Numbered from the stretch's first letter, positions 24,407 through 33,725 are shown. The stretch: 64,000 bases of DNA from an uncultured Roseburia sp. (GCA_910577925.1 CAJTOI010000007.1:1-64000), one strand, 5' to 3'. The notes: generated by a model from the sequence alone, not told the origin. Program-made: numbers and translations.

Positions 24407-26248
24407 ATGAAAGAAAATGGAATCCGACAAATGATGCTCAGTATCGCGGGAGGTCTGCTCTGCGGTGTGGGCGTGCTGGGTGCGTATCCGCTGATTCCGG
24501 CGTATTTTGCGGCGCTGTATCTTGAGCAGGCAAACGGAGTGCTGCTGTTTGGCTGCATGGGAATCGGGATCGCGCTGTTTCTGCCGATGACGGCCGGTGT
24601 CAAGTATATGGTTGCGCTGCTTGTGATCTGGGGTGCGGTACGGCTGATTCAGTGGGCGAATGAGGGATGCCCCGCGTTCCTGGCCGGGGGAATGGCCGCG
24701 GTCGTCACGATGATTCTTTCCTTTGCCGGGGGGCTTATGGCGTGGAAGGATCAGCTGAAACTGCCGGTCATACTTCTGGAAGGTCTGTTTGTTTTCGGGG
24801 CGGTTGTCCTGCTGAACCGTATGCTCCACGCGCTGCTGCATGCACAGGTCCAGCTTCCCGAGGAGGCGCACAGTGAGTCGAATAACGGGGAGCGTCTGCG
24901 CAGCTATGCCGAGTCTTTTCAGGGCCTGTCCCAGATATTTTACACGATGAGCAGGAAGAAGAATACATATCCGATGGATGAGATCGGGCAGATCCAAAAT
25001 GAACTGACCGGGAAGATATGCGCGTCGTGCGATTCGTGTGCGCTGTGCTGGGAGAGGGATTCCTCGCCACTGTACGGGGTGATGTCCCAGATGCTCGGGC
25101 GGATCTGGCAGACGGGGAGAACCGAGGAAGAGACGGAAAATGAGCTGGGACAATACTGCAAGAAAAGCAGGGATATGGTGGAGGAGGCGCTGCGTGTGTT
25201 TCAGCGCGTAAATCTGAATCACGCCTGGTACAACAGACTGCTGGAAAACCGTCAGGTCATTGCCGAGCAGCTGGACGCGATGGCGTACATTATGGAGGAC
25301 TGCGCCAGGGAAGAACGCATCTTAGACGCGCAGGAAAAGAGGGCGCTGGCGGAAATCCGGTATCAGGCGAAGGAACTCGGGATTGTCGTGGACGAGCTGC
25401 ATCTGATCGAGCGGGTGGACGGAAGAATCAAAATGGAAGCGGTGCTGCGCAGCCGATTCGGAGGGTGTATTTCTCTGAAAGGCTTTCTTAGGGCCGGCGG
25501 GCATACGCTCGGGAAAAATATGCGCGTCACGGCGGACGCCCGCTCCTTTATCGGGAAGGAGGCCGCAAAGTTTGTCTTTTATGAGGACACCAATTACCGC
25601 AGCGTGCAGGGGATCGCGCGTCTGAAAAAAGACGAGGCCAAAATATCGGGGGATAATTTTTCATTTCTGGAGCTGGAGCGCGGAGAGCTGCTGCTTGGGC
25701 TGTCAGACGGGATGGGCTCGGGCAGTACCGCCTGCAAGGAGAGCGAGATGGTACTCGATCTGGTGGAGCGTTTTATGGCGGCCGGCTTTTCGGTGGAGAC
25801 GGCGATTCGGATGATGAATTCCGCGATGGTCATGAAGGGGGAAAACGATTTATACTCCACGGTTGATCTGTGCAGTGTGGATATGTACACCGGCGCGGGG
25901 CAGATTTATAAAATCGGTGCGGCGGCGACGTTTATCAAGCGGCGGGACAAGGTGGAGTGCATCCGTTCGGAGAGTCTTCCCGTGGGCGTGCAGGCGGGAA
26001 TCGAGCTCGAGAAGCACGAGATACAGCTTTATGACGGTGATTTTGTTGTCATGGTCACGGATGGTGTGTTAGAATATCTACATGTTCCGAAGCCGGAGGA
26101 GACCATGCAGGAAGTGATCGGGAGCATTCAGACAAACAATCCCGGGATTCTTGCAAAGCGTATTATGGAGCGGGTGCTTCTTTTTACCGGAGGACATGCA
26201 AAAGATGATATGACGGTGTTAGCCGCCTGTATTTGGGAGAAAGCATGA
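24407..26248 (+). CDS. spoIIE: Stage II sporulation protein E
   Basis: Serine phosphatase that dephosphorylates SpoIIAA to activate sigma-F in the forespore, and helps polar septation. 613 residues, clearly shorter than the ~820 of B. subtilis; the N-terminal membrane region has about five helices instead of ten. A central region (~200-400) includes a cysteine cluster (CASCDSCALCW). The PP2C phosphatase starts near 430 with SDGMGSG, then TDGV and HAKDDMT, which hold the metal-binding aspartates. ATG 24407 follows GGGAG; the frame extends upstream only into the promoter. The stop overlaps the tilS start by 4 bases. Confidence 0.93.
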   Translation: MKENGIRQMMLSIAGGLLCGVGVLGAYPLIPAYFAALYLEQANGVLLFGCMGIGIALFLPMTAGVKYMVALLVIWGAVRLIQWANEGCPAFLAGGMAAVVTMILSFAGGLMAWKDQLKLPVILLEGLFVFGAVVLLNRMLHALLHAQVQLPEEAHSESNNGERLRSYAESFQGLSQIFYTMSRKKNTYPMDEIGQIQNELTGKICASCDSCALCWERDSSPLYGVMSQMLGRIWQTGRTEEETENELGQYCKKSRDMVEEALRVFQRVNLNHAWYNRLLENRQVIAEQLDAMAYIMEDCAREERILDAQEKRALAEIRYQAKELGIVVDELHLIERVDGRIKMEAVLRSRFGGCISLKGFLRAGGHTLGKNMRVTADARSFIGKEAAKFVFYEDTNYRSVQGIARLKKDEAKISGDNFSFLELERGELLLGLSDGMGSGSTACKESEMVLDLVERFMAAGFSVETAIRMMNSAMVMKGENDLYSTVDLCSVDMYTGAGQIYKIGAAATFIKRRDKVECIRSESLPVGVQAGIELEKHEIQLYDGDFVVMVTDGVLEYLHVPKPEETMQEVIGSIQTNNPGILAKRIMERVLLFTGGHAKDDMTVLAACIWEKA

Positions 26249-27702
26249 TTGAAAAAGTGGCCGAGTGGATAGAAAAAGATGAGCTGATAGCGCCGGGGGA
26301 CTGTGTGCTTGCGGGGGTTTCCGGCGGTGCGGATTCGGTGTGTCTGCTGCTGCTCCTGCTAAAGCTGCGGCAAAGGCTGCGCTTTACGGTTTGCGCCGTG
26401 CATGTGGAGCACGGGATCCGGGGAGCGGACAGCGGCAGGGACGCGGCGTTTGTGGAGGAGTTGTGCCGGCAGAGACAGATTCCCTGTCATACGTGTGCGG
26501 TCGACGTCCCCGCATATGCGGCCCGCGAGGGGCTCGGAACGGAGGAGGCCGCCCGCGCCCTGCGCTATGAGTGCTATCTTAAGGTTGCGGAGAAACTGGG
26601 GTATGAGCGGGTCCGGGTGGCGCTGGCCCACCATGCGGACGACAATGCGGAGACCATGCTCTTTTCGCTGGCGCGGGGGAGCGGGATTGCCGGGTTAGGA
26701 GGAATCCGGGCGGTGCGCAGGCTTTCGGAGCGTGTTACGATTATCCGCCCGCTGCTTGCGGCGACCCGGACACAGATTGAGGCATGGCTTTCGGCGCAGG
26801 GGCAGCCGTACTGCATCGATGCCACGAATGAGGACACCGATTACAGCCGGAATAAAATACGCCACGAGGTGATGCCCAGGCTTGCGGAGGTCAATCGGAA
26901 GGCCGTTTTTCACATGGCGCAGAGCGCAAGGCTCCTGCAGGAGACGGCGGACTATATCGGCCGGGAGGCGGCGCGGGCGGCGGAGCAGACATGCGTGTTC
27001 GGCCGGGGCTCCTGCCGGATCGCCGGAGAATTGTTTGACGAATATCCGCATATCATCCGGTCGGAGGCAGTGCGCCGGGTGCTGGCGGAGACGGCGGGCA
27101 GCGGGAAGGATATCGGCAGCGTGCATGTGGAAGCGGTTCTCGCGCTGGCAGGAATGCAGGTGGGACGCGGCGTGGATTTGCCGTACGGCCTGCGCGCGGC
27201 GCGTGTTTACGGGGGTATCTTTATCGGCCGGGCCGGGGAGGAGATGCGGCAGAGCGGCGGGAATGCGCCTGCGCGCGTGCGTGAGATCCCGCGGGAGGAG
27301 CTGATGAGGCTTGAGGCCGGGGAGGAGCTTTCCGTAGCGCTTGACGGGGGAGAGATGCGGCTGCGCATTCTGGATTTTTCGGGGCGGACGGAGGAAATTC
27401 CCAAAAAGAAGTATACGAAATGGCTGAATTATGATAAGATAAAAAATAGCTTACAAATCCGGAAACGGATGGCGGGCGACTATCTTACCATAGACGGGCA
27501 GGGGCATCACAAGAAACTAAAGGCATATTTTACCGACGAGAAAATCCCGGCCGAAAAGCGGGATGACATCTGGCTTCTGGCCGAGGACGCAAAGATTCTG
27601 TGGGTGGTCGGAGGCCGCATCGGCGCGGACAGCAGAGCAGACGGACATACGAAAAAGATTTTAGAAGTACGGACAATCGGAGGAAGCTATTGTGAAGATT
27701 AA
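26245..27702 (+). CDS. tilS: tRNA(Ile)-lysidine synthase
   Basis: Adds lysine to C34 of the minor tRNA-Ile so that it reads AUA. 485 residues. The N-terminal PP-loop ATPase motif is SGGADS near residue 30; ALAHHADDNAETM and NKIRHEVMP are typical TilS stretches. A C-terminal domain is present. ATG 26245 overlaps the spoIIE stop (ATGA). The order tilS-hpt-ftsH is conserved across Firmicutes and agrees with the surrounding synteny. Confidence 0.93.
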   Translation: MIEKVAEWIEKDELIAPGDCVLAGVSGGADSVCLLLLLLKLRQRLRFTVCAVHVEHGIRGADSGRDAAFVEELCRQRQIPCHTCAVDVPAYAAREGLGTEEAARALRYECYLKVAEKLGYERVRVALAHHADDNAETMLFSLARGSGIAGLGGIRAVRRLSERVTIIRPLLAATRTQIEAWLSAQGQPYCIDATNEDTDYSRNKIRHEVMPRLAEVNRKAVFHMAQSARLLQETADYIGREAARAAEQTCVFGRGSCRIAGELFDEYPHIIRSEAVRRVLAETAGSGKDIGSVHVEAVLALAGMQVGRGVDLPYGLRAARVYGGIFIGRAGEEMRQSGGNAPARVREIPREELMRLEAGEELSVALDGGEMRLRILDFSGRTEEIPKKKYTKWLNYDKIKNSLQIRKRMAGDYLTIDGQGHHKKLKAYFTDEKIPAEKRDDIWLLAEDAKILWVVGGRIGADSRADGHTKKILEVRTIGGSYCED

Positions 27703-28222
27703 GAATATCAGTGTGTATCTTACGGAAGAGCAGGTTGAGAAGAGAATCCGGGAACTGGGTGCGGAGATCAGCGCGGTGTACGGCGAGGAGCCGGTATGCC
27801 TGATTTGTATTCTGAAAGGTTCCGCATTTTTCACCTGTGAGCTGGCGAAGCGCATCACGTCACCGGTCGAACTGGAATTTATGTCGGTTTCGAGCTACGG
27901 CGCCGGGACCTCCTCAAGCGGTGTGGTGCGGATCGTAAACGATCTGGGGACCAGCATTGAGGGAAAGAATGTCATAGTAATTGAGGATATCATTGATTCG
28001 GGACGGACCCTCAATTATTTGCTGGAGAATTTGAAAACAAGAAATCCGAAGTCTCTGCGGCTGTGCACATTGCTTGACAAGCCGGACCGCAGGGTGGTGC
28101 GGGTGGATGTGGACTATGTAGGTTTTGAGATACCGGATAAGTTTGTGGTAGGCTATGGTCTCGATTACGACCAGAGATATCGAAACCTTCCGTATATAGG
28201 ATTTGTTGAGATAGAGGAATAA
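27692..28222 (+). CDS. hpt: Hypoxanthine phosphoribosyltransferase
   Basis: Purine salvage enzyme making IMP or GMP from the base and PRPP. 176 residues from a GTG start at 27692 that overlaps tilS by 11 bases; GGAGG lies 8 bases upstream. The PRPP-binding loop is VIEDIIDSGRT near residue 95, and ILKGSAFF and the C-terminal KFVVGYGLDYDQRYRNLPYI are typical. In B. subtilis the same gene lies between tilS and ftsH. Confidence 0.94.
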   Translation: MKIKNISVYLTEEQVEKRIRELGAEISAVYGEEPVCLICILKGSAFFTCELAKRITSPVELEFMSVSSYGAGTSSSGVVRIVNDLGTSIEGKNVIVIEDIIDSGRTLNYLLENLKTRNPKSLRLCTLLDKPDRRVVRVDVDYVGFEIPDKFVVGYGLDYDQRYRNLPYIGFVEIEE

Positions 28223-28236
28223 AAGGAGACAACAGG

Positions 28237-30063
28237 TTGAATAGAAAAAAAAGTAGTTACAGAGGTTTTGGGATTTATTTGCTGCTGATACTCGCAATCG
28301 TGGGTATCTGGTATTGGATGGACGGAAATACGTCGACAAACACATACACGCGTGCATCCTTTGAAAAAGCGCTTGCCTCCGGGCAGGTGGCGCAGATAAA
28401 TATTATGCCGAACCGCGAGGTGCCGACGGGAAACGCGCGGATTATTTTTTCGGATAATACCACGCAGGTCCTGACGGTTACGGATGTGGGGGATTTTGAA
28501 AATTATCTCCAGAAGCAGAACTTCTCGGCTTACACGGTGGAGAACCCGCCGGAGGAGAGCTGGCTTTTGACGCTGCTGCCGTATCTGATCATTTTTGCGG
28601 CGATGTTTATTTTCTTTATGATTATGACAAACCAGGCAGCGGCCAATTCCGGGGGCGGCAGCCGGATGATGAATTTCGGAAAAAGCCGTGCAAAGCTTAT
28701 GACCGACGACCCGGCGCGCCGTGTGACTTTCGACAAGGTGGCGGGGCTGAAAGAGGAAAAGGAAGAGCTTGCGGAGATCGTGGACTTTTTAAAAGCGCCG
28801 CGCAAGTATACGAGACTCGGCGCGCGTATTCCGAAGGGAGTTCTTCTCGTCGGACCTCCGGGAACCGGTAAGACGCTGCTTGCAAAAGCGGTTGCGGGGG
28901 AAGCCGGCGTACCGTTTTTCAGTATATCCGGATCGGATTTTGTGGAAATGTTTGTCGGCGTCGGCGCGTCGCGGGTGCGCGACCTGTTCGAGGAAGCCAA
29001 GAAAAACGCGCCGTGCATCGTGTTTATCGACGAGATCGACGCGGTTGCGAGAAGGCGCGGCACCGGTATGGGCGGCGGCCATGACGAGCGGGAGCAGACT
29101 TTGAACCAGATGCTTGTGGAGATGGACGGTTTCGGCATCAACGAGGGGATTATCGTGATGGCGGCGACCAACCGCGTGGATATTTTGGACCCCGCGATTA
29201 TGAGACCGGGGCGTTTTGACAGAAAGGTGCATGTGGGACGGCCGGATGTGGTCGGAAGAGAGGAGATTCTCTCCGTGCATGCGAAAAACAAGCCGCTTGG
29301 CGACGATGTAAATCTAAAAGAGATCGCGCAGACGACCGCGGGATTTACCGGGGCGGATCTCGAGAACCTGCTCAACGAGGCGGCGATTGTGGCGGCGCGG
29401 GAAGACCGGGCATTTCTGACTCAGGGCGATATCAAAAAGTCTTTCGTGAAGGTCGGAATCGGTGCGGAGAAGAAAAGCCGCATTATCTCGGATAAGGAGA
29501 AACGGATTACGGCGTTTCACGAGTCGGGCCATGCGATTCTGTTCCATCTGCTGCCGGATGTGGGACCGGTATATTCGGTGTCGATTATTCCGACGGGACC
29601 GGGTGCGGCCGGCTACACGATGCCGCTGCCGGACCGGGACGAAATGTTTAATACCAAAGGCAGGATGATGCAGGATATCATTGTGTCTTTGGGAGGCCGC
29701 GTGGCGGAGGAGCTTGTCTTTGACGACATCACGACCGGTGCGTCTCAGGACATCAAGCAGGCCACAAAGATGGCGAAAGCGATGGTGACCAAATACGGAT
29801 TTTCCGAGAATATCGGTCTGATCTGTTATGACAATGAAGACGACGAGGTATTTATCGGCAGAGACCTTGCGCATACGAGAGGATACGGCGAGGATGTGGC
29901 GTCTGCGATTGACCGTGAGATCAAATCAATCATCGACGAGTGCTACGCAAAGGCGCGGGAGATGATTACCGAGTACCGTGGGGTGCTCGACGCCTGTGCG
30001 GATCTTCTTCTTGAGAAGGAAAAAATCGGACAGCAGGAGTTTGAGGCATTATTTGAAGCATAA
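28237..30063 (+). CDS. ftsH: ATP-dependent zinc metalloprotease FtsH (first copy)
   Basis: Membrane AAA+ protease that pulls out and degrades membrane and soluble proteins. 608 residues from a TTG start with AAAGGAG upstream. Two helices (~11-28 and ~109-131) flank an external domain. Walker A GPPGTGKT is at 206-213, Walker B in CIVFIDEIDAV, the pore loop in MFVGVGASRVRDLF, the zinc motif HESGH from 428, and the third ligand in TGASQDIKQAT. Lies after tilS-hpt as in B. subtilis, so it is the syntenic copy. A second FtsH at 50.2 kb differs in its ends and lumenal region. Confidence 0.95.
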   Translation: MNRKKSSYRGFGIYLLLILAIVGIWYWMDGNTSTNTYTRASFEKALASGQVAQINIMPNREVPTGNARIIFSDNTTQVLTVTDVGDFENYLQKQNFSAYTVENPPEESWLLTLLPYLIIFAAMFIFFMIMTNQAAANSGGGSRMMNFGKSRAKLMTDDPARRVTFDKVAGLKEEKEELAEIVDFLKAPRKYTRLGARIPKGVLLVGPPGTGKTLLAKAVAGEAGVPFFSISGSDFVEMFVGVGASRVRDLFEEAKKNAPCIVFIDEIDAVARRRGTGMGGGHDEREQTLNQMLVEMDGFGINEGIIVMAATNRVDILDPAIMRPGRFDRKVHVGRPDVVGREEILSVHAKNKPLGDDVNLKEIAQTTAGFTGADLENLLNEAAIVAAREDRAFLTQGDIKKSFVKVGIGAEKKSRIISDKEKRITAFHESGHAILFHLLPDVGPVYSVSIIPTGPGAAGYTMPLPDRDEMFNTKGRMMQDIIVSLGGRVAEELVFDDITTGASQDIKQATKMAKAMVTKYGFSENIGLICYDNEDDEVFIGRDLAHTRGYGEDVASAIDREIKSIIDECYAKAREMITEYRGVLDACADLLLEKEKIGQQEFEALFEA

Positions 30064-30179
30064 TTGTGCATGTTTTTCCGAAACGACAAAAATCAGTACT
30101 TTAGTACTGTACAAACTGCATATTTTGGGGCGGCAAAAATTGTGAAATTTGTGCACACTTATCCCCGGGGGTGTGGTAC

Positions 30180-30286
30180 TATAATACCTGTAAAAACCCC
30201 CAATACATTATATAATTTTTGCTATACCCCATAGTAAAAATACCTTCTCCTAAAAAGACAGCGGTGAAACGGCTGTCTTTTTTTTT
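30180..30286 (+). ncRNA. Possible short transcript or leader before the chemoreceptor gene
   Basis: The 316-base gap after ftsH contains TATAAT at 30180-30185 and again at 30211-30216, an AT-rich stretch, and a perfect terminator (AGACAGC/GCTGTCT plus nine T) ending near 30286. A -10-to-terminator distance of about 100 bases could mean a small RNA, or an attenuated leader of the next gene. No -35 is convincing and no RNA family is recognised. Confidence 0.25.
30253..30286 (+). terminator. Terminator before chemoreceptor gene
   Basis: AGACAGC and GCTGTCT form a 7-bp stem around GGTGAAACG, followed by nine T. It probably ends ftsH transcription. Confidence 0.8.
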
Positions 30287-30379
30287 ATGCGCAAAAACGG
30301 CCCAGGTTGCAATTTTACCGCAGCTATAGTAAAATATTACCAACTGAAGATACGCGTTTTTATCGGGGAGGAAACTGCT

Positions 30380-31789
30380 ATGAAGGCTGGGGGCAGACTG
30401 AAGTTGGCGATAAAATTGAATTTGCTGATTATGATTTTTGTGCTGGCAGGGGCATACGGAATCATCGGATATACCGGCAATATGAAATATGCCAGAGCGG
30501 CGGCGTCAGAGCAGATTGCGGATGCGGTGCAGAGCCGTGATCCGAAGATCAGCGACGCGGCGCTTGCCCAGGTGCTTGCGGAGCAGGATGCGGCGCTTGC
30601 GGAGCAGTTCGGTGCGCGGCAGAGGAGGTTTTGCGGTATTATGCTGGCGCTCTGCCTTGCAGGGGGACTGTCTGCGGTTTATATCGCGGCGGACACGATA
30701 AAGAGTATCAGGAAATCGGCGCATTATGCGGAGTGTATGGCCGAGGGAGATTTTCTTCGGGAGATTGCCCCGGGGGACCTTGGGAGAAAAGACGAGATCG
30801 GAGCTCTCATGAACGGCATGAATCACGTGAGGCAAAACATGAAAGAGCTGATCGGCGAGGTACAGCATCAGAGCATTGATCTGCAGGAGATCGTGGAGAT
30901 GACGGAGCGCAACCTCGACGGACTGACCTCCGAGATTGCAGCGGTATCGGACACGACTGCGGAGCTTGCGGCGGGGAACGATCAGACGGCCGCGGCCGCG
31001 GAGCAGGTGGAAATGATGTCCGGTGAGATCGCGCTCGCGGCGAGAAATATGGCGGAGCGCGCCCAGGAAGGCGCGGTCCGCGCCGAGGAAATCCACAGGC
31101 GCGCAGGCACGACAAAGCAGCAGGTCGCGGTGAACAGGCAGGAGACCGCGGAGATACAGGAGGAGATCCGCGAGAGTCTTACGGGGGCGCTCGACCACGC
31201 AAAGGTTGTAAATCAGATCGGGGTTCTTGCGGATTCCATTATGAGTATTTCGTCACAGACCAATCTGCTGGCGCTGAATGCGTCGATTGAGGCGGCGAGA
31301 GCCGGTGAGGCCGGCAGAGGGTTTGCGGTTGTGGCCGAAGAAATCCGCAAGCTTGCAGAGCAGTCGGCAGGGACTGTGGGGAGCATTCAGGAAGTGACGA
31401 GCAGGGTGCAGAGTGCGGTGACGAATCTTGCGAGCGATGCGGAGCGCCTGCTGGACTTTGTCGGGAAAGAAGTTGCGGGCAGCTTTGATATGTTTGAGCG
31501 GATCGCGGATGATTACAACGAGGATGCCGAGTATGTGGACCGGCTTGTCGGCGGATTCGGCGCGACTTCCGAGGAGCTTCTGGCATCCGTGGATACCGTG
31601 GCAAATTCGATCTCCGGCATGAGCAGGGCGGCCGGCGACGGCGCGGCGAATACGAACGATATTGCCGAGCGGGTGGCGGCGGTTGCCGGACATGCCGACA
31701 AAATCGAACGGATTATGCGCCAGGTGTCCGTATCGGCCGGCAAGATGCGCGATGGCACGGATAAATTCAAAGTACTCGTAGACGAATAA
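30380..31789 (+). CDS. Methyl-accepting chemotaxis protein
   Basis: 469 residues from ATG 30380, preceded by GGGAGG. Two membrane helices (~12-30 and ~88-110) flank a short external loop of about 55 residues, too small for a full ligand-binding domain. HAMP-like sequence follows, then a long helical signalling domain whose tip is SQTNLLALNASIEAARAGEAGRGFAVVAEEIRKLAEQSA, interrupted here only for length (the tip starts near residue 293). It should contact CheW/CheA. No flagellar or che gene lies in the window, so it is an orphan receptor whose input is unknown. The C-terminus has no CheR-binding pentapeptide. Confidence 0.9.
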   Translation: MKAGGRLKLAIKLNLLIMIFVLAGAYGIIGYTGNMKYARAAASEQIADAVQSRDPKISDAALAQVLAEQDAALAEQFGARQRRFCGIMLALCLAGGLSAVYIAADTIKSIRKSAHYAECMAEGDFLREIAPGDLGRKDEIGALMNGMNHVRQNMKELIGEVQHQSIDLQEIVEMTERNLDGLTSEIAAVSDTTAELAAGNDQTAAAAEQVEMMSGEIALAARNMAERAQEGAVRAEEIHRRAGTTKQQVAVNRQETAEIQEEIRESLTGALDHAKVVNQIGVLADSIMSISSQTNLLALNASIEAARAGEAGRGFAVVAEEIRKLAEQSAGTVGSIQEVTSRVQSAVTNLASDAERLLDFVGKEVAGSFDMFERIADDYNEDAEYVDRLVGGFGATSEELLASVDTVANSISGMSRAAGDGAANTNDIAERVAAVAGHADKIERIMRQVSVSAGKMRDGTDKFKVLVDE

Positions 31790-31804
31790 AGTGTATTTTA
31801 ATGC

Positions 31805-31833
31805 TTGCGCGGTCGGCGGCGGTGTGCTATAAT
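31805..31833 (+). promoter_or_regulatory. tRNA-Tyr promoter
   Basis: TTGCGC at 31805-31810 and TATAAT at 31828-31833 are 17 bp apart, with TGC before the -10 making an extended -10. Confidence 0.75.
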
Positions 31834-31862
31834 CTTTTCGTATCAGGGACTACCTGATAAAT

Positions 31863-31944
31863 GGGCAGATTCCCGAGTGGCCAAAGGGGACAGACTGTAA
31901 ATCTGCTGCAAATTGCTTCGGTGGTTCGAATCCACCTCTGCCCA
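31863..31944 (+). tRNA. tRNA-Tyr (GTA)
   Basis: GGGCAGA and TCTGCCC form the acceptor stem with A as discriminator. The anticodon loop CTGTAAA gives GTA (Tyr). A long variable arm and the T arm GGTGGTTCGAATCCACC are present, as expected for a class II tRNA. CCA is not encoded. Confidence 0.95.
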
Positions 31945-31952
31945 TTCGATTG

Positions 31953-31984
31953 AGGAAAATGCGTTGCATTTTCCTTTTTTTATG
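31953..31984 (+). terminator. tRNA-Tyr terminator
   Basis: AGGAAAATGC and GCATTTTCCT form a perfect 10-bp stem with a three-base loop and a T-run. Confidence 0.9.
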
Positions 31985-31986
31985 CA

Positions 31987-32068
31987 CACGGGCACCCAAT
32001 GGAAGTATGTCAGCAAAGCTGACGGGTGCCCGGCGCGCGAGTAGGGAAGATGAGTCTTCCCTACTCGA
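31987..32068 (+). repeat. Two consecutive perfect hairpins
   Basis: CGGGCACCC pairs with GGGTGCCCG, enclosing a second stem GTCAGC/GCTGAC. Next GAGTAGGGAAGA pairs with TCTTCCCTACTC around TGAG. No T-run follows either. They lie between the tRNA terminator and the phosphoesterase gene. Confidence 0.75.
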
Positions 32069-32099
32069 TTAAAAAATTATATAGGCGGGAGAGAATGAG

Positions 32100-32975
32100 A
32101 TGAAGAAAGTTGCGGTGTTATCGGATATTCACGGAAATTACGTCGCGCTGGACGCGTGCATGGAGTACTGCAGAAAAAAGGGTGTGGAAACATACATTTT
32201 TCTGGGGGACTATGTGGGAGAATTTTCTTATCCGGAACGGACAATGGAGCGGATTTATGAGATTGCGGATCGGTATGTGTGCCATTTTGTGCGGGGCAAT
32301 CGGGAGCAGTACATGCTTGACTACAGGACGGGCAAAAAAGGGGGATGGAGCGATTTTGATTCTACGACCGGCAGCCTGCTTTACTGTTACGGCAGACTGA
32401 CAGAGTGGGATTTCGTATTTTTTGAGAATCTTCCGATTGCCATGAAGATAGAATTTGACGGACTCCCGAGTCTGACAGCCTGTCACGGATCGCCGGAAAA
32501 CATCGGTGAAAAAATGATGCCGGGGGAGGCGCGCACCGTTGAATTGATGCGGGGCTGCGAGACGAATGTGATTCTCTGCGGACACACGCATATTCAGAAT
32601 AACTTTTTTAAGGGGAGAAAGGCGCTGATTAATCCGGGGTCTGTGGGGCTTCCCCAGACGCCCCTCTCATGCGGTCCGAAATCTCAGTTTGTACTGATGA
32701 GCGGGGAAAACGCCGGCTGGCGCGGGGAGTGTGTAACGCTTGACTATGATGCGGAACGTGTGATAGCAGAGCTCGGCGCGGAGAAGCTGGATCGCCATGC
32801 GCCGTACTGGACAAAGATTACGAAGCAGATGCTGGGGAGGAGCGGAGCGCCGGATCACGGAACGGTGCTCAAAAGAGCCATGGAACTCTGCGAGGCCGCC
32901 GAGGGGACCTGTGTCTGGCCCAATGTTCCGGAGCTGTACTGGGCACGCGCATTTTCGGAGCTGGCAGGGAATTGA
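32100..32975 (+). CDS. Calcineurin-like metallophosphoesterase
   Basis: 291 residues. Metal-binding motifs appear in the family order: SDIHGN at 8-13, FLGDYVG, GNRE (asparagine-histidine box variant), CHGSP and GHTHIQ near 160. The length and the added ~90-residue C-terminal region (ending in an EGTCVWPNVPELYWARAFS stretch) set it apart from the short YfcE type. The substrate cannot be named; related proteins act on phosphodiesters or phosphoproteins. No operon partner is evident; a ribosome site (GGGAGAGAATG) precedes the ATG. Confidence 0.85.
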   Translation: MKKVAVLSDIHGNYVALDACMEYCRKKGVETYIFLGDYVGEFSYPERTMERIYEIADRYVCHFVRGNREQYMLDYRTGKKGGWSDFDSTTGSLLYCYGRLTEWDFVFFENLPIAMKIEFDGLPSLTACHGSPENIGEKMMPGEARTVELMRGCETNVILCGHTHIQNNFFKGRKALINPGSVGLPQTPLSCGPKSQFVLMSGENAGWRGECVTLDYDAERVIAELGAEKLDRHAPYWTKITKQMLGRSGAPDHGTVLKRAMELCEAAEGTCVWPNVPELYWARAFSELAGN

Positions 32976-33068
32976 TGGCAGAAAACGGCTGATTCATGAC
33001 GACGGGGTTGCCAAGCAAGGCTGTATGACCGATAAAAAGGTAACAGGTTTCGGAGAGGAGGAAATGCA

Positions 33069-33635
33069 ATGTCAATTCAGGTTGCGGAATCAAAGCAGGT
33101 GCAGTCTTATTACGAGGGAGCCGCGAAAGTGAAGTGCGAAAAGGATTTTTACGCGGATATCTCCAAGCTGCCCGAACATCAGGTGAAGCAGAAAGCGCCG
33201 TATTCTTATCTGGCCGAAGACGGGATTATCAATTATAACGGCGTGGTGTTTGTCTGCGACGATGAAAAAAACAGGATATGCCTCGGGGATGTCAGCGACA
33301 GGAACAAGTGCATCAATATTCCGCTGGCGAAGGGCGGGAACCTTGTGGTAAACCGCGAGTGTGTCGGGGATTTGATGAAAGCGATCGGCATGTTTTCGCC
33401 GGAGGATAAAGTCCGGATTATGAAGGCGATCTCGCTTGACAATAAAATTCAGCAGATGAAGATGGAAATTGACGAGGACACGAACGGGATCGGTGACGGC
33501 AGTACAAACACGGCAAAAGGCGGTGCGGAGGCATCTTCTACGATCACAGACGCCGTGCCGTCGGAAGAAGAGACACTGTTTGAATCGGGAAAAGAGGAGC
33601 AGGGGAATGTTTCCGAGGTGATAGCGAAGAAATAA
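33069..33635 (+). CDS. Unrecognised soluble protein
   Basis: 188 residues after an excellent ribosome site (GAGGAGG). I do not recognise a family. The N-terminal two thirds look folded and include a short beta-rich section (YNGVVFVCDDEKNRICLGDV) and a helical section (VGDLMKAIGMFSPEDKVRIM); the last ~55 residues are low-complexity and acidic (DGSTNTAKGGAEASSTITDA). No signal peptide or membrane helix is seen. The phosphoesterase gene lies 93 bases upstream and the GGDEF gene follows with its own promoter. Function cannot be inferred. Confidence 0.6.
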   Translation: MSIQVAESKQVQSYYEGAAKVKCEKDFYADISKLPEHQVKQKAPYSYLAEDGIINYNGVVFVCDDEKNRICLGDVSDRNKCINIPLAKGGNLVVNRECVGDLMKAIGMFSPEDKVRIMKAISLDNKIQQMKMEIDEDTNGIGDGSTNTAKGGAEASSTITDAVPSEEETLFESGKEEQGNVSEVIAKK

Positions 33636-33663
33636 AAAGAAATTTCCTGTTGTTGGTATTTTA

Positions 33664-33672
33664 TGCTATAAT
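33664..33672 (+). promoter_or_regulatory. Extended -10 promoter of GGDEF gene
   Basis: TGCTATAAT with a weak TTCCTG at the -35 position, 17 bp away. The leader before ATG 33726 is about 47 bases. Confidence 0.5.
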
Positions 33673-33725
33673 AGATTCATAAGATTTATTTTGAACATAA
33701 TGCCAAGAAGGGGAATTTAGATTAT

